From contig CM037788.1 in NCBI GenBank assembly GCA_021229015.1, positions 43,506,696-43,570,695 on the forward strand: a stretch of 64,000 bases of DNA, in the 5' to 3' direction. The stretch is from Solen grandis. Taxonomy: Eukaryota > Mollusca > Bivalvia > Adapedonta > Solenidae. Positions 48,586-60,154 of this stretch are shown in pieces; within the stretch, counting starts at the first letter, position 1; the number at the start of each line of letters is the position of its first letter. The position numbers and the translations under genes are program-made. The notes below the pieces were generated by a model. It made no database searches and was not told where the DNA came from. It saw only the letters and a list, made by a program, of their open reading frames with translations.

Positions 48586-50317
48586 ATACGCCCGAAGGGC
48601 TGTATTATGTTATGCCGCTGGTGTCCGTCCGTCTGTCCGTCTCGTCCGTCCGTCGTCCGTCCGTCCTCGTCCGTTAGCAATTTCGTGTCCGCTCTGTATC
48701 TTTTGAACCACTTAATATAAATGAAAACTATTTGGCAGAAGTATCACCCAGAGTGAGAGGATGTGCAGAACATAGGTTTCAGATGGCTAGGTTCAAGGTC
48801 AAGGTCACAATTCAAGGTCAAATATCTTAACTGGTGCAAAATTAGTATTTTTGTGTCCGCTCTGTATCTTTTAACCTGTTGATGTAAATGGAAAACTATT
48901 TGGCAGAAGTATCACCCACAGTAAGAGGATGTGCAGAACATAGGTTTCAGATGGCTAGGTTCAAGGTCAAGGTCACAATTCAAGGTCAAATATCTTAACT
49001 GGAGCAAAGTAAGTATATTTGTGTCCGTCCGCTCTGTATCTTTTGAACCACTTAATATAAATGAAAACTATTTGGCAGAAGTATCACCCAGAGTGAGAGG
49101 ATGTGCAGAACATAGGTTTCAGATGGCTAGGTTCAAGGTCAAGGTCACAATTCAAGGTCAAATATCTTAACTGGTGCAAAATTAGTATTTTTGTGTCCGC
49201 TCTGTATCTTTTGACCTGCTGGATGTAAATGGAAACTATTTGGCAGAAGTATCACCCACAGTAAGAGGATGTGCAGAACATAGGTTTCAGATGGCTAGGT
49301 TCAAGGTCAAGGTCACAATTCAAGGTCAAATATCTTAACTGGTGCAAAATTAGTATATTTGTGTCCGCTCTGTATCTTTTGACCTGCTGGATGTAAATGG
49401 AAACTATTTGGCAGAAGTATCACCCACAGTAAGAGGATGTGCAGAACATAGGTTTCAGATGGCTAGGTTCAAGGTCAAGGTCACAATTCAAGGTCAAATA
49501 TCTTAACTGGAGCAAAGTAAGTATATTTGTGTCCGCTCTGTATCTTTTGACCCGCTGGATGTAAATGGAAACTATTTGGCAGAAGTATCACCCAGAGTGA
49601 GAGGATGTGCAGAACATAGTTTCAGATGGCTAGGTTAAGGTCAAGGTCACAATTAAGGTCAAATATCTTAACTGGGCAAAGTAAGTATTTTGTGTCCGCT
49701 CTGTATCTTTTGACCTGCTAGATGTAAATGGAAACTATTTGGCAGAAGTATCACCCACAGTAAGAGGATGTGCAGAACATAGCTTTCAGATGGCTAGGTT
49801 CAAGGTCAAGGTCACACTTCAAGGTCAAATATCTTAACTGGTGCTAAGTAGTATTTTGTGTCCGCTCTGTATCTTTTGACCTGCTGATGTAAATGGAAAC
49901 TATTTGGCAGAAGTATCACCCAGAGTGAGAGGATGTGCAGAACATAGCTTTCAGATGGCTAGGTTTAAGGTCAAGGTCACAATTCAAGGTCAAATATCTT
50001 AACTGGTGCTAAGTTAGTATATTTTGTGTCCGCTCTGTATCTTTTGAACCGCTTGATCTAAATGGAAACTTTTTGGCAGCTGGTAATGAGGTAACTCTTG
50101 ATTAAAGCACTATTCACATAATAAGAAACATGAAAAACCTATTTGTAGCCACTGTTATAATAAAGCCCTTGAAGATTAACATTGCCAATCCTTCTTGTTG
50201 AAATAATACTTTATATATACATGTTTGTGCTTATCCTTTTTGTCTTAGGATATTCCCTGACAATACATACCTTCGGGCGTATATTGCCCCGCTGTCAGCG
50301 GAGCTCTTGTGTTTTTA
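48586..50317 (+). mobile_element. Pearl-like element with 168-bp array and ATACGCCCGAAG inverted ends
   Basis: ATACGCCCGAAG (48586-48597) is matched by CTTCGGGCGTAT (50271-50282). A gtccgtccgtc microsatellite follows the left end, then an eight-unit array. The right end finishes in gcggagctcttgtg. No protein-coding potential beyond repeat ORFs. Confidence 0.82.
48685..50085 (+). repeat. ~168-bp tandem repeat, about 8.4 units
   Basis: gtgtccgctctgtatctttt (with small variants) recurs near 48685, 48853, 49021, 49193, 49361, 49529, 49692, 49858 and 50026. Every unit carries TTCAAGGTCAAGGTCAC followed by TTCAAGGTCAAATATC, so each holds three AGGTCA half-sites. The later units have small deletions. 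Confidence 0.95.
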
Positions 50318-52500
50318 TGAGACAAAACTTTTGTGAAATTATTTTCCCATATTTGTTATTACTTGTATCTGTGTTTAATAAAATCTCCCTGTCGAGTAAA
50401 GAAAATACAATCAAATATGCTTAATGCACCTTCATAAAAGAAGATTTCAGATTCTCATGTCATCTATATCTAAATTCTAACACAACTTGCTTCTTTCTCT
50501 GTATACAGAAAGAAGGAAAAAAATGTTTGTAAATTAGCAACAAAACACAGGTCTCAGCACACACACACGCCCACTTTGATAACGTAACAAAATGACGTAA
50601 TTTATTTACAATACAAAGTAAAATAGCTGAAATACCACTTGATGTTCATCTTGCAAGTTATATGGGGCAGTAAGATATATATAGTTAAAATAGGTTAAGA
50701 GAATAACAAAAGTATATGTAAAGAATGTAATAAACAAATATGAAATTAATTGTCTTTCTTTTGTTATCATCATTTGTATATTAACCCTTTCCCTCATAGA
50801 GGTCACCATGAAAAGACCTATGCGAACAGCATAAAACCAGATCAGCCTGTGAGTAACTCGCAGGCTGATCAGGTTTTATGCTGTTCGCTGCTCCTCAGTG
50901 GTCTGGAAATGAGGATTTTGTAATTAAATTTGGTAAGGTTTAACTGTGGTTTTCTGCAGATCAGGCTTTATGTGGTACCTATTGAGTGCGTCAAAATGAG
51001 TCTATATGAGGGAAAGGGTTAAGGGAGAATCAAATATAGAAGTAATTTGGCTCATTCAAGACAGCAGTGCATATGAAAAATGACGAATATTGGATTAGAA
51101 TCAAAATAATTAATATCTGTCTGTGTTTTGTTGTTTATTTAATCACAGGTTCCTCGTTCATGTGCAAATAATGATATCACTCTGGCTTTGCCCTTGTGAT
51201 ATAATAATATGCACCTGATCTCAAAACTGTGGTTAAATTCACAACAACACACTGAGACTGATTATTCTTTAATCAAAAACGTTTATCTGTCTTAAAAAAA
51301 TGCTTCTGCTTGAAATAAATTTTAAAAACCTGTTTTTTTACAGAGGAAAATAATTTACAGTCAGTACCTGAGATATATAAAGAATCTCTTAAAAAAATTC
51401 TATCTGAGATAAGAAAACAATCTCAAATATTGTATCCAGGATAAATATTTAAAAAAAAAAACGGCCGGTTGGTTTCGATCCTCCCACAATTATAACCACA
51501 ATCACTGTCACCATAGCCATTGAAAGTGATTAATATAAGTTGTAAATTGATGTAAAATAGATAAAGTTTAAACTTAGAAAATACTTTCAAAGACTGTATC
51601 AAAAATAAATAAACAATCTCAGATGTAATAAAAACTCTCAGATGTGGTATATGAGATAAATAAACAGTAGTATACTTAAACAGTTTCAAATTTTGTATCT
51701 GGAATAAATGAGCAGCCTTAAAATCATATCTTTTCCATTAGATACTTCACAGATTCTATAAAAGTTGTCATTTGAAGGTATAACTTCTATATTTATCCAA
51801 ATTTTCCCTCTTGAACATAGTCTTTATTTCCCATTTTCATATTTCTGTATCTATTAAAAAAAGTGGAAAGCAGGGGTATAAACTTCTCTATGCAATTTAC
51901 GTAAAAGTCTGTAATTTCAGTAATGACAGGACTATCGCAATAATTTCCTTTCTAGAAGACAGTGTTGGAATTTTACGTATGAAAATAACTACAGCGATAG
52001 ACTATTTCCCATCGAAAAAGACTTATATATAGGCTGTGGGCAAATAATCCCTCCCAAGAAGCGGAAATAAGTCACTGATTTAATAGCGGTTCAATCTTAA
52101 ATCCATTACTGTACAGGATCTAATCAGGTTGGGAGTCCATCAAATCCATTAGCTGCGATAGAAGACATTTGCGAATTTTTCAATTTACGTCTTGTAATTT
52201 GTATCATGATATTCAGACAAATCAATGTTGCAAGTCTGCGCTTGAACACAGATACACTGAAGCCATGTTTATCTAGATGGCTTGTTGGAAAATACATAAG
52301 CTTTTCTTTCTACTTTACTCACATTTGTTTTTAACATTTCATCGACAGTATTTCTGTAAGACTTTCAGGGTGTACCGGTTATACAATGTCTGAAATTATA
52401 TTGATACTCATACCGTAGACTTGTCAATATCTAATGTTTGAATAAGTTTCTTGGCCTTTTAGAGCTATTTTGGTTCTTTATTCCTCATATGCACACATTT
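50318..52500. other. No gene seen apart from MITE copy 5
   Basis: AT-rich. Short repeated 'tctcaaat..tgtat..aataaat' motifs at 51340-51710 look like a degenerate minisatellite. Confidence 0.5.
50781..51022 (+). mobile_element. TTAA MITE, copy 5
   Basis: Complete copy with TTAA on both sides. One transition inside the hairpin arm (GCCTGTGAGT). Confidence 0.88.
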
Positions 52501-52592
52501 TGATGCATTGACAAACAGGGGTGACCCAGATCAGACAGCTTCATGCAGGAGTTGCCTAATCATGGTCTTATGGGTGTTTGCTCATACAATAT

Positions 52593-52818
52593 TCCTTTCC
52601 CTCATATAGACTCATTTTGATGCACTCAATAGGTACCATATAAAGTCTGATCTGCAGAAAACCACAGTTAAACCTTACCAAATTTAATTATAAAGTCCTC
52701 ATTTCCAGACCACTGAGGAGCAGCAAACAGCATAAAATCTTGCGAGTTACTCGCAGGCTGATCTGGTTTTATGTTGTTGGCATAGGTCTTTTCATGGTTT
52801 CCTCTATGAGGGAAAGGG
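52593..52818 (-). mobile_element. TTAA-type MITE, copy 6, flanked by ATAT instead
   Basis: The body matches the family, but the flanks are ATAT (52589-52592 and 52819-52822). It sits inside another repeat whose uninterrupted copies read acaatattgtagct (1484, 9251), so a 4-bp duplication of ATAT can be read directly. Confidence 0.85.
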
Positions 52819-53567
52819 ATATTGTAGCTGAGATTCTACATTGACTGCATTCCAAAGAAAAATTCATATTTTCATAGACCATTTAAAGTTCAGCAAATAA
52901 ATACTCATAAATTTAAAAATGTGTACATGAATGTTCATGAGGTAAAGGGTTATGACATACCTCAATCTGTTCAAGACATACACAATTAGTTAATTAATTA
53001 ATTGATTAACAAATAATCTTCCTGTACTAACTTTCATTAAAACCTAGCATATCCCCACCCCCTTTTTTAGGCCCCTATATGGGTGTCCCCTTTTTAAAAC
53101 CTGTAATAGGTCAAAAGGGGTCAAGGAACCATCCCCAGCTGACCAGTCAATTTCTTATGTTCAAAGCACAAGTTTTTATCACACTCTTTTCTTTTACTTA
53201 CAAATTATACTTCAAATAATGGTTTATATATATATTTTTACTCCTTAATTGTTTTGTTCATTTGATTCCATGATACCTCATTGACATTGATTTCTGTTAT
53301 GTCAATTTTTTGGAGCCATTTTTCAACAAAAAATTCTGTTCTTTAAATTGATAATGTCCAGGAGGGCATCAGGCATCCGCTCAGGTTGACTTTTTTTATT
53401 CTGCTATAACTTCAATGTCCTTCATTGGATTGCTTCAATATTTGGACAGTTGCTTAAGTGGACCTCTACATTATACAGTTGATCTTTGTGACCTTGACCT
53501 TTTACCTACATTTGTTAAAAGAAAAAAAAAAGTGTCTGGACAGGTTTACTACTTTGTTTGTTTGTTG

Positions 53568-53780
53568 GGTCCCACCAACAGTATTTCAGTCATTTGGAGA
53601 TGATGCCTATTTGAGACAGATATTGTGCTGCCACACTTCTGTCTCATGTCGAAGACATGTGGCATGATACCACACCCAGTCACATTATCCAGACACAAGG
53701 CCAACCAGTCCTGCAACCACCCTTATATGCTGAGCACCAAGCAAGGGAGCTATAACAGTACAATTTTTTACGACTTTGTG
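53568..53780 (-). mobile_element. SINE family A fragment (reverse)
   Basis: Long reverse copy with 'ccaccaacagtatttcagtc', 'atttgagacagatattgtgc', 'ggcatgataccacacccagt' and 'ccaaccagtcctgcaaccac'. Confidence 0.7.
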
Positions 53781-53924
53781 GTATGTCGTCTGAACTACTT
53801 TGGGCAGAGCCTTTACTAATTAAAACAATGGATATCCCTTTCCTATCATATTAATCTCATCAATCTTTTCTCTTCTAGATTCATTAATTATATAACCTTT
53901 CTGTGTGTCCGTACGTCTGTCTGT

Positions 53925-54235
53925 CACACCTCAGGTTTACCTTTGCGTTTAAGCTTTTTTTTCCTATGAAGATGACTTAACATCTTTATGAAACAAGGTA
54001 CACATGTACGTTATGATATGATCTATATAATATTTTGAAAATTCATGGTTGGATGAACATTGTAAAATTTGTTACTCTGCCTCAGGTTTACCTTTGCGTT
54101 TATTTTTTTTTTGAAGATGACTTCATATCTTTATAAAAATAAGTACACATGTTCATCATGATATGATCTATTTAATATTAATGCAAATTTATGGCTGTGA
54201 CCATTATTTCACAGTTGAATGAATAATTATGATAA
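53925..54235 (+). repeat. Two tandem ~151-bp units
   Basis: cctcaggtttacctttgcgttta occurs at 53929 and 54080, each followed by 'gatgactt', 'tacacatgt' and 'gatatgatctat'. Starts after a gtccgtacgtctgtctgt stretch. Confidence 0.75.
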
Positions 54236-54258
54236 ACTTCATTAATCTGCGTTTGTGT

Positions 54259-54410
54259 TTAACCCTTTCCCTCATAGAGGAAACCATGAAAAGACCTAAT
54301 ATGCAAACAACATAAAACCAGATCAGCCTGCGAGTTACTCGCAGGCTGATCTGGTTTTATGCTGTTCGCATAGGTCTTTTCATGGTATCCTCTATGAGGG
54401 AAAGGGTTAA
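54259..54410. mobile_element. TTAA MITE, copy 7, symmetric fold-back form
   Basis: Only 152 bp. Both halves come from the same MITE arm, giving a nearly complete inverted repeat from TTAACCC to GGGTTAA around GCGAGTTACTCGC. Confidence 0.88.
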
Positions 54411-54777
54411 AAAAGGTGTGTGGTACTAATTGATATATTTGTACTTCAAGAGAATGAAGGAGAATACTGGTATTTTTGTTGTCGCTGCTTATGTGTTAAC
54501 ATATAATGTAATAGCCAAACAAAAAAAATATATGCATTAATAAGAAATGAAAGTGTCATATTTGCATAAAAGACAGTATAAGAAATTAATTGCATGGTAA
54601 AAAAAAACAAAAAAAAACAGCACAGCTACAGCTGTATTCTTCATTTGCATTCTATAATAAAAATGGCTAATGAGAAGTGGTACATAAAAGTTTGCCTGGT
54701 TTCATTTCAAGAGACATTTACCAATACATGTACTTACCTGGTGAAATTTATTCATAGCAGTGAGTTTAAATGTTAGT

Positions 54778-55019
54778 TTAACCCTTTCCCTCATAGAGGA
54801 CACCATGAAAAGACCTATGCGAACAGCATAAAACCAGATCAGCCTGCGAGTAACTCGCAGGCTGATCAGGTTTTATGCTGTTCGCTGCTCCTCAGTGGTC
54901 TGGAAATGAGGATTTTGTAATTAAATTTGGTAAGGTTTAACTGTGGTTTTTTGCAGATCAGGCTTTATGTGATACCTATTGAGGTTGTCAAAATGAGTAT
55001 ATATGAGGGAAAGGGTTAA
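54778..55019 (+). mobile_element. TTAA MITE, copy 8
   Basis: Complete copy 0.4 kb after copy 7 and 0.5 kb before exon B1. Confidence 0.88.
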
Positions 55020-55529
55020 AGTCAACAAATTGGGAGGCTCTCTAAAAATTAAGCGTACACATATTACCTTTGATATTCTTTTTTGTCAGGGGTCATTCAC
55101 TGGTTCATAAAAATTTCTTAAAATTCATGCAGCATTTGCACAATTTTTCCTTTCCTGAATGTAAATAAATTGACACTGTTTTTCCCAAAGTATGGTTTTA
55201 ACCTCCCGTTCCCACCACCACCAAAAAAAAGCCTTATAATTAAATTGATGATCAAGTGGAAGTTGATTTTGTCTCTTTTTCAGTTATGACCCTAGAAAAA
55301 ATTTCAATGTATATTTTGAATTTATTTTGTCCTTTAATGGCATGATCCTTCCCTATAGATTTCATTTTTTTTTACTCTATTGAAAGTTTTAGTAATAAAG
55401 AGAAAAAGAAAAGTTGATTCATCCAGAGAATTCAGATGAAAAAGAAGAGGGATTAGGTGCAGGTGAGAAAGAAAAAAAAACACCAGAAACAGAGAAGGAT
55501 TTTAAACTTTACTTTTGATTTTCTTTCAG

Positions 55530-55686
55530 ATGTTGTTTACCTGGACCATGCCGGAACTACTTTAGTATCCCGGAGCCAGCTTGAGGCCCACCACAGGGAC
55601 ATCCTGGGCAATCTCTATGGCAACCCTCACAGTCACAGCCCTAGTAGTCAGCTCACCACGGATACCATTGACCAGGTCAGATATAG
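55530..55686 (+). CDS. MOCOS: MOCOS block B, exon B1 (YLDHAGTTL)
   Basis: Encodes DVVYLDHAGTTLVSRSQLEA followed by HHRDILGNLYGNPHSHSPS and an end in DQVRY(R). This is the N-terminal part of the class-V aminotransferase (NifS-like) domain of MOCOS. The acceptor is gattttctttcag with phase 1 in; the donor is atatag|gtaatg with phase 2 out (157 nt). A small first exon with the start codon must lie upstream and was not identified. The ATG of the ORF at 55457 lies in the intron, and its sequence before DVVYL is not family-like. Confidence 0.92.
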
Positions 55687-55866
55687 GTAATGGGACAATT
55701 TCTTATTCCATAAAATTTGCAGAAATGTAAAATTTCACTAACCCTTAATTGCTCAAAGATACCATTGACCAGATAAGATACAGGTAATTATTGCAAAAAT
55801 AAAAAGGGAGTGTAAAATTTCACATCCGCCCCCCTTTCCTGATCACCATAGCGAAATGAATATAAG

Positions 55867-56107
55867 TTAACCCTTTCCCTATAGAGGAAACCATGAAAAG
55901 ACCTATGCAAACAACATAAAACCAGATCAGCCTGTGAGTAACTAGCAGGCTGATCAGGTTTTATGCTGTTCGCTGCTCCTCAGTGGTCTGGAAATGAGGA
56001 CTTTATAATTAAATTTGGTAAGGTTTAACTGTGGTTTTCTGCAGATCAGGCTTTATGTGGTACCTATTTAGTGTGTCAAAATGAGTCTATATGAGGGAAA
56101 GGGTTAA
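55867..56107 (+). mobile_element. TTAA MITE, copy 9, in MOCOS intron B1-B2
   Basis: Complete copy. The hairpin arm has mutations (GTGAGT/ACTAGC). Confidence 0.87.
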
Positions 56108-56224
56108 GTGAGAGGCAAGTAAAAAATCAAAACATTTCTTTGTAATTTTCTTGATTTGACTATCTTAGATATGTTAAAGGCAAATTATAATTTGACAGCC
56201 CTGAATTTATTAACTAATTCGTGT

Positions 56225-56400
56225 ATTGGTTGATTCTTGGTAAACAAGGACTTACAACTTATATAAATTCCCCTCTTAACAGTTTCTGGGTTGGACCAGT
56301 ACTTTGCACCTGAAAAGGACAAGTCTTATGAGATTCAAACTCACAGCCATCAGATCTATATTCCTGTATATTACCACGCTGGACCAGGTGTCCTTCCAAA
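56225..56400 (-). mobile_element. SINE family C copy, reverse, diverged
   Basis: Shares 'ttggtaaacaaggacttaca', 'ggttggaccagtactttgca' and a degraded tRNA-like head ('tattaccacgctggaccagg'). Confidence 0.65.
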
Positions 56401-57504
56401 AAGCTGAATACAATACGAAAGTAACTGCAGTAATACTGCTTCATAAATATACATTTGAAGTCAGGGTATTGCCTTTTTTTTTTTTTTACCTTCGTCTAAA
56501 TTTTCTGTAAGTGCCAGACTGAAATGAAAACGTTTGAACATTATGGAACTTTAATGCGTATTGCTATTTACAGTTGGTAACCGCAACCATCACAAGTAAG
56601 GGCTTACTTTTATTTATACCATGTCTGGAACACTTAAATGGTACATTAAAACTGCTCTGTGTCTGGCTGAAAAAGCCTATTCCAGACAAAAACTGTTGGA
56701 TAATTTTCACATCAGGACATCAATAAATCTAGAAATAAACCCTCATTTAAAGCAATGTGCAGACAGACTTTTATTATTAGATTATGGAACCAGTATAAAA
56801 ATTGTCTGCATTTTTCCAAAATTTGGCACGTCAAAAAAATCCTGAAAAGTGTAGCTTCTTTTGCTAGAAATAGATACAAAAGTAAAATTTTCTGTCCCTG
56901 GAGTGAAAAAAAGGTTTTTACATGAATTATTCTTGGTGACCACTGGCTAGACTGTTCTCTAGAAGAAGATTGTTTTTATACAGTTTACAGTTTTTGTTTA
57001 TGACAGATTTGGAATGTAATTGTTTATCAAGATACATGTATATGGAATATTACTGTACTCATTTTAGGAACATTTAACAAAGTTTTGAATATTTTGCCAG
57101 GAGAATGATTACTCTAAGTATGTTCAGCCCCTGCCTCTTGGTAAGGTTTTTCATTTTTTTCATGAACAATTTTCTTCCTGTATTTTTTTTCTTTGATCAT
57201 CAATTTACTTGATGGTTGTCAGAAGAATATTAAGCAAGAATACTCTGAAAGACGTCAAGACAATTTAATTTATTCCTACACTGAGGTTTGTAATTTCTTG
57301 AACACTTTCAGTCTCTGAACATTTAAATTGTCATAATTTGATCACAATAGCAGTGATTATTGTTTAGCAATTCGGAGACAAGGTCAAAACCATCAGACAT
57401 TTTATTGATGTTTTAATCTGAATGTAGTTCATTTTCTATAGATTGCAGAAGATCATTTACCTTAATTCAGGAATTCTTATTTGGCTTTCTTTTTTTCTCT
57501 CCAG

Positions 57505-58259
57505 AATTCTAACATTTTTCAACACATCGCCTGATGAATACTCTGTCATCTTCACATCTGGCTGCACGGCATCGCTCAAGTTAGTCGCAGAAACATTTGA
57601 TTACCATGGCAACGTGCACCAGGAATGTGAATTTCAAAGTTCTAATTATATGCAAAAACAAGAAAAATACAATCAGAATAATTGTGCAATAACAAACACT
57701 GTTGCATCTGAGCAAGTTAACCAAATACGGAAATCAAACTGTTACCATGGCATCGGCATTAATACAGCTAATCAAACTCAAGAAAATTTAAAAAATGACA
57801 GCAATATCAGACTTGATCTTCCATTTAAAGGCAGCTTTACATTTTTATTGGATAACCACACTTCTGTTGAAGGAATGAGAGAACCCGCATTTCATCGAGC
57901 CGGGCTTGTCCAGTGCATAGATTGTGATGACAATGGAAAATTTAGTGAGTCCTCTGCTACAGTTCTTGTAAAGTTTGCCAAGTATTGCCCAGGGGGTAAC
58001 CATCTGTTTGCCTTCCCAGCCCAGTCAAACTTTTCAGGCAGAAAGTACCCACTAGATTGGGTTGCTATGGTAAAGCAAGGGATGCTTGAATGGCAGATGT
58101 TATTGCAAGGTGAAAGGTCATGTGAGTGTCAAGGTCACTGGTACACGTTGTTGGACTCGGCCAGTCTCGTCAGCACTTCTCCACTGGATCTGTCAGCTGT
58201 GAAGCCAGACTTCGTCTCGCTGTCTTTCTATAAAATGTTTGGATTCCCAACAGGACTTG
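57505..58259 (+). CDS. MOCOS: MOCOS block B, exon B2 (large NifS-like core exon with PLP lysine)
   Basis: A 755-nt exon (1 + 251 codons + 1) after ctctccag. Its one leading base completes the Arg opened by B1. Motifs in order: FNTSPDEYSVIFTSGCTASL then KLVAET; LLDNHTSVEGMRE; FAFPAQSNFSGRKYPLDW; LLDSASLVSTSPLDL; and SFYKMFGFPTGL(G). The Lys codon at 58232-58234 in SFYK is the Schiff-base lysine for PLP. Between KLVAET and LLDNH lies a roughly 70-residue Asn/Gln-rich stretch that is far longer than the human counterpart. The donor is cttg|gtaagt, phase 1. All core motifs are intact, so this half looks functional. Confidence 0.95.
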
Positions 58260-59644
58260 GTAAGTTAAGCAAGAATTATTAATACCTGACAGATCTTGAT
58301 AAGTTAAAGCAAGATAGGAGGTTATCTTAAAACCACTGCTTTAGGAAAGAGTTTACTTTAAATCTTTACTTAAAGTTGCTGGTTCACAAATGATCATTGA
58401 CTAAGAATTTGAATTTGAACTATATGTATGTATTACGTCAATGATCATTACCCATTTGCAGAGGCATGGTCACCCTATGCAACCATCTGTGATTGTAAAA
58501 TAAAAAATGTAGTTTCCCCATCACTGGCAATATCATCACAGACAGTATTGAAACTATATTTAGAATTATAGGAGTAGAGTAGAATTTTTTTTTTTTTAAT
58601 TTATACCGATCATCTGTGAATAAGCTGCTCTAAGGTAGGAGTTTTCTTTAAATCTTTACTCAAGGTAGAAGCTTATTGTTTTGAGCTTATATCTTAACGT
58701 ACGGTAAGGGTTTATCTTTAAATCTTTGGAGCTTTTACTTAAGGTAGGAGCTTATTCTGTTTCAAAAAAAAAAAAAATTAAGTAAATGTCTAAATTGACT
58801 AAGGTACTAGAATGACTTACAGTATAGGTTAAGAAATGAAATACTTAAATATTTTACGCAGAGAAACAAGAATGGTAGAAAGTTAGTACTAAGTATGGTT
58901 GGTATAAAAGGGGCCTTGTTTACAAGAGTTGCTACCCCTTACTTTGGTTAATCTTCACTAAAACATGGCCTTTTACAAAATAATTGTTTTGGCCAGTGTC
59001 ATGGGTCACTGACAAAACATGAATAATCACTAAAGCCATTTTGGAAACAAACAGTGGAAAGATGTAATTAAATACTAAAATGTTTTTAAGAGGCTGGAGA
59101 TAGTTTGCATTAATTGTTAATTGATTGGATGTTTGTCCAGTGTGTGTATTGTGCAAACCAATTGTTGGGCTCATGAGTGATGCTAAATCACTTTCGTATG
59201 CTATCTTGAGCTGGCTTATTCAAACACATGCCCTATTTGAAATAAAACAGGTAGTCTTCAGCATATCAGATAACCTGGACACTGTTACTTCATGTTCATA
59301 AAGGTAACTGTTGCAGAGAGAACTCCCATGATGCAATGGTAAAGTAAACAATGGTTCTAAGTACTGGTCCATCCCTGGAACAGTCGAGAGGGATTAATGT
59401 TAGTTGTAAGGGCTTGTTTCCCATTCAGTGTAAAATGAATGCATGATGTAAGTTTAAATTTTAGTGACTCAAGATCTGAAGATTGAGGTTTTGAAACCCA
59501 TATTGAGGGCAAGTATTATAACAATATTCCTAGGCACTAAATATTGGTCAATCTAGTAACTTTCAAGAGACATTATTAAAGATTGAAACCCTGTTTCTAA
59601 GTCAATGTGAAATGATATGTTAGATAAGATAGTGAGTGACCTTC

Positions 59645-59886
59645 TTAACCCTTTCCCTCATAGAGGACACCATGAAAAGACCTATGCGAACAGCATAAAA
59701 CCAGATCAGCCTGCGAGTAACTCGCAGGCTGATCAGGTTTTATGCTGTTCACTGCTCCTCAGTGGTCTGGAAATGAGGATTTTATAATTAAATTCGGTAA
59801 GGTTTAAGTGTGGTTTTCTGCAGATCAGGCTTTATGTGATACCTATTGAGTGCGTCAAAATGAGTCTATATGAGGGAAAGGGTTAA
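59645..59886 (+). mobile_element. TTAA MITE, copy 10, downstream of exon B2
   Basis: Complete copy with an intact hairpin and TTAA on both sides. Confidence 0.88.
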
Positions 59887-60154
59887 TACAAGCTTGTGGA
59901 AGACAAATGCTGGCATGGAACAGTTGATGAAATTGCATTTTTTTTCATGTTGTAAACTGATATGATTTTGTTTTAAAGAATGGAAAGACAGGTAAAGTGT
60001 TTGTTCATTAAAGTGTCACCCCTATTGAAAGAGCCAGCCAAATTTGACTTATTAGACACCTCTTTGCATTCACAATTACCTCCCCGGTTCTGTTCTATAT
60101 GCCAGGCACCAGGCAGGAAGACAACAGTAACTATTATTTAAATAGCTAGCAGCT

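Noticed and set aside
48931..49170. 79-codon ORF inside the 168-bp array.
   Set aside because: It spans tandem units and repeats the same peptide; no gene context.
55385..55529. A candidate first MOCOS exon ending gtgcag|gtgaga, just before exon B1.
   Set aside because: The phase fits, but the frame has no Met after the upstream stop, the peptide is Lys/Glu-rich and unlike the family N-terminus, and the intron would be only 74 bp.
55457..55690. ORF starting MQVRKKKKHQ that runs into YLDHAGTTL.
   Set aside because: Its first 23 codons are intronic, ending at the strong acceptor ttctttcag. Only the part from 55530 is exon.
57443..57504. Start of the 279-codon ORF (MQKIIYLNSG).
   Set aside because: The acceptor ctctccag at 57497-57504 and phase match with exon B1 place the exon start at 57505.
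59395..59430. M-L-V-V-R-A frame as the missing ALLVR exon of MOCOS.
   Set aside because: The same sequence is part of a SINE family C body ('gggattaatgttagttgtaa').
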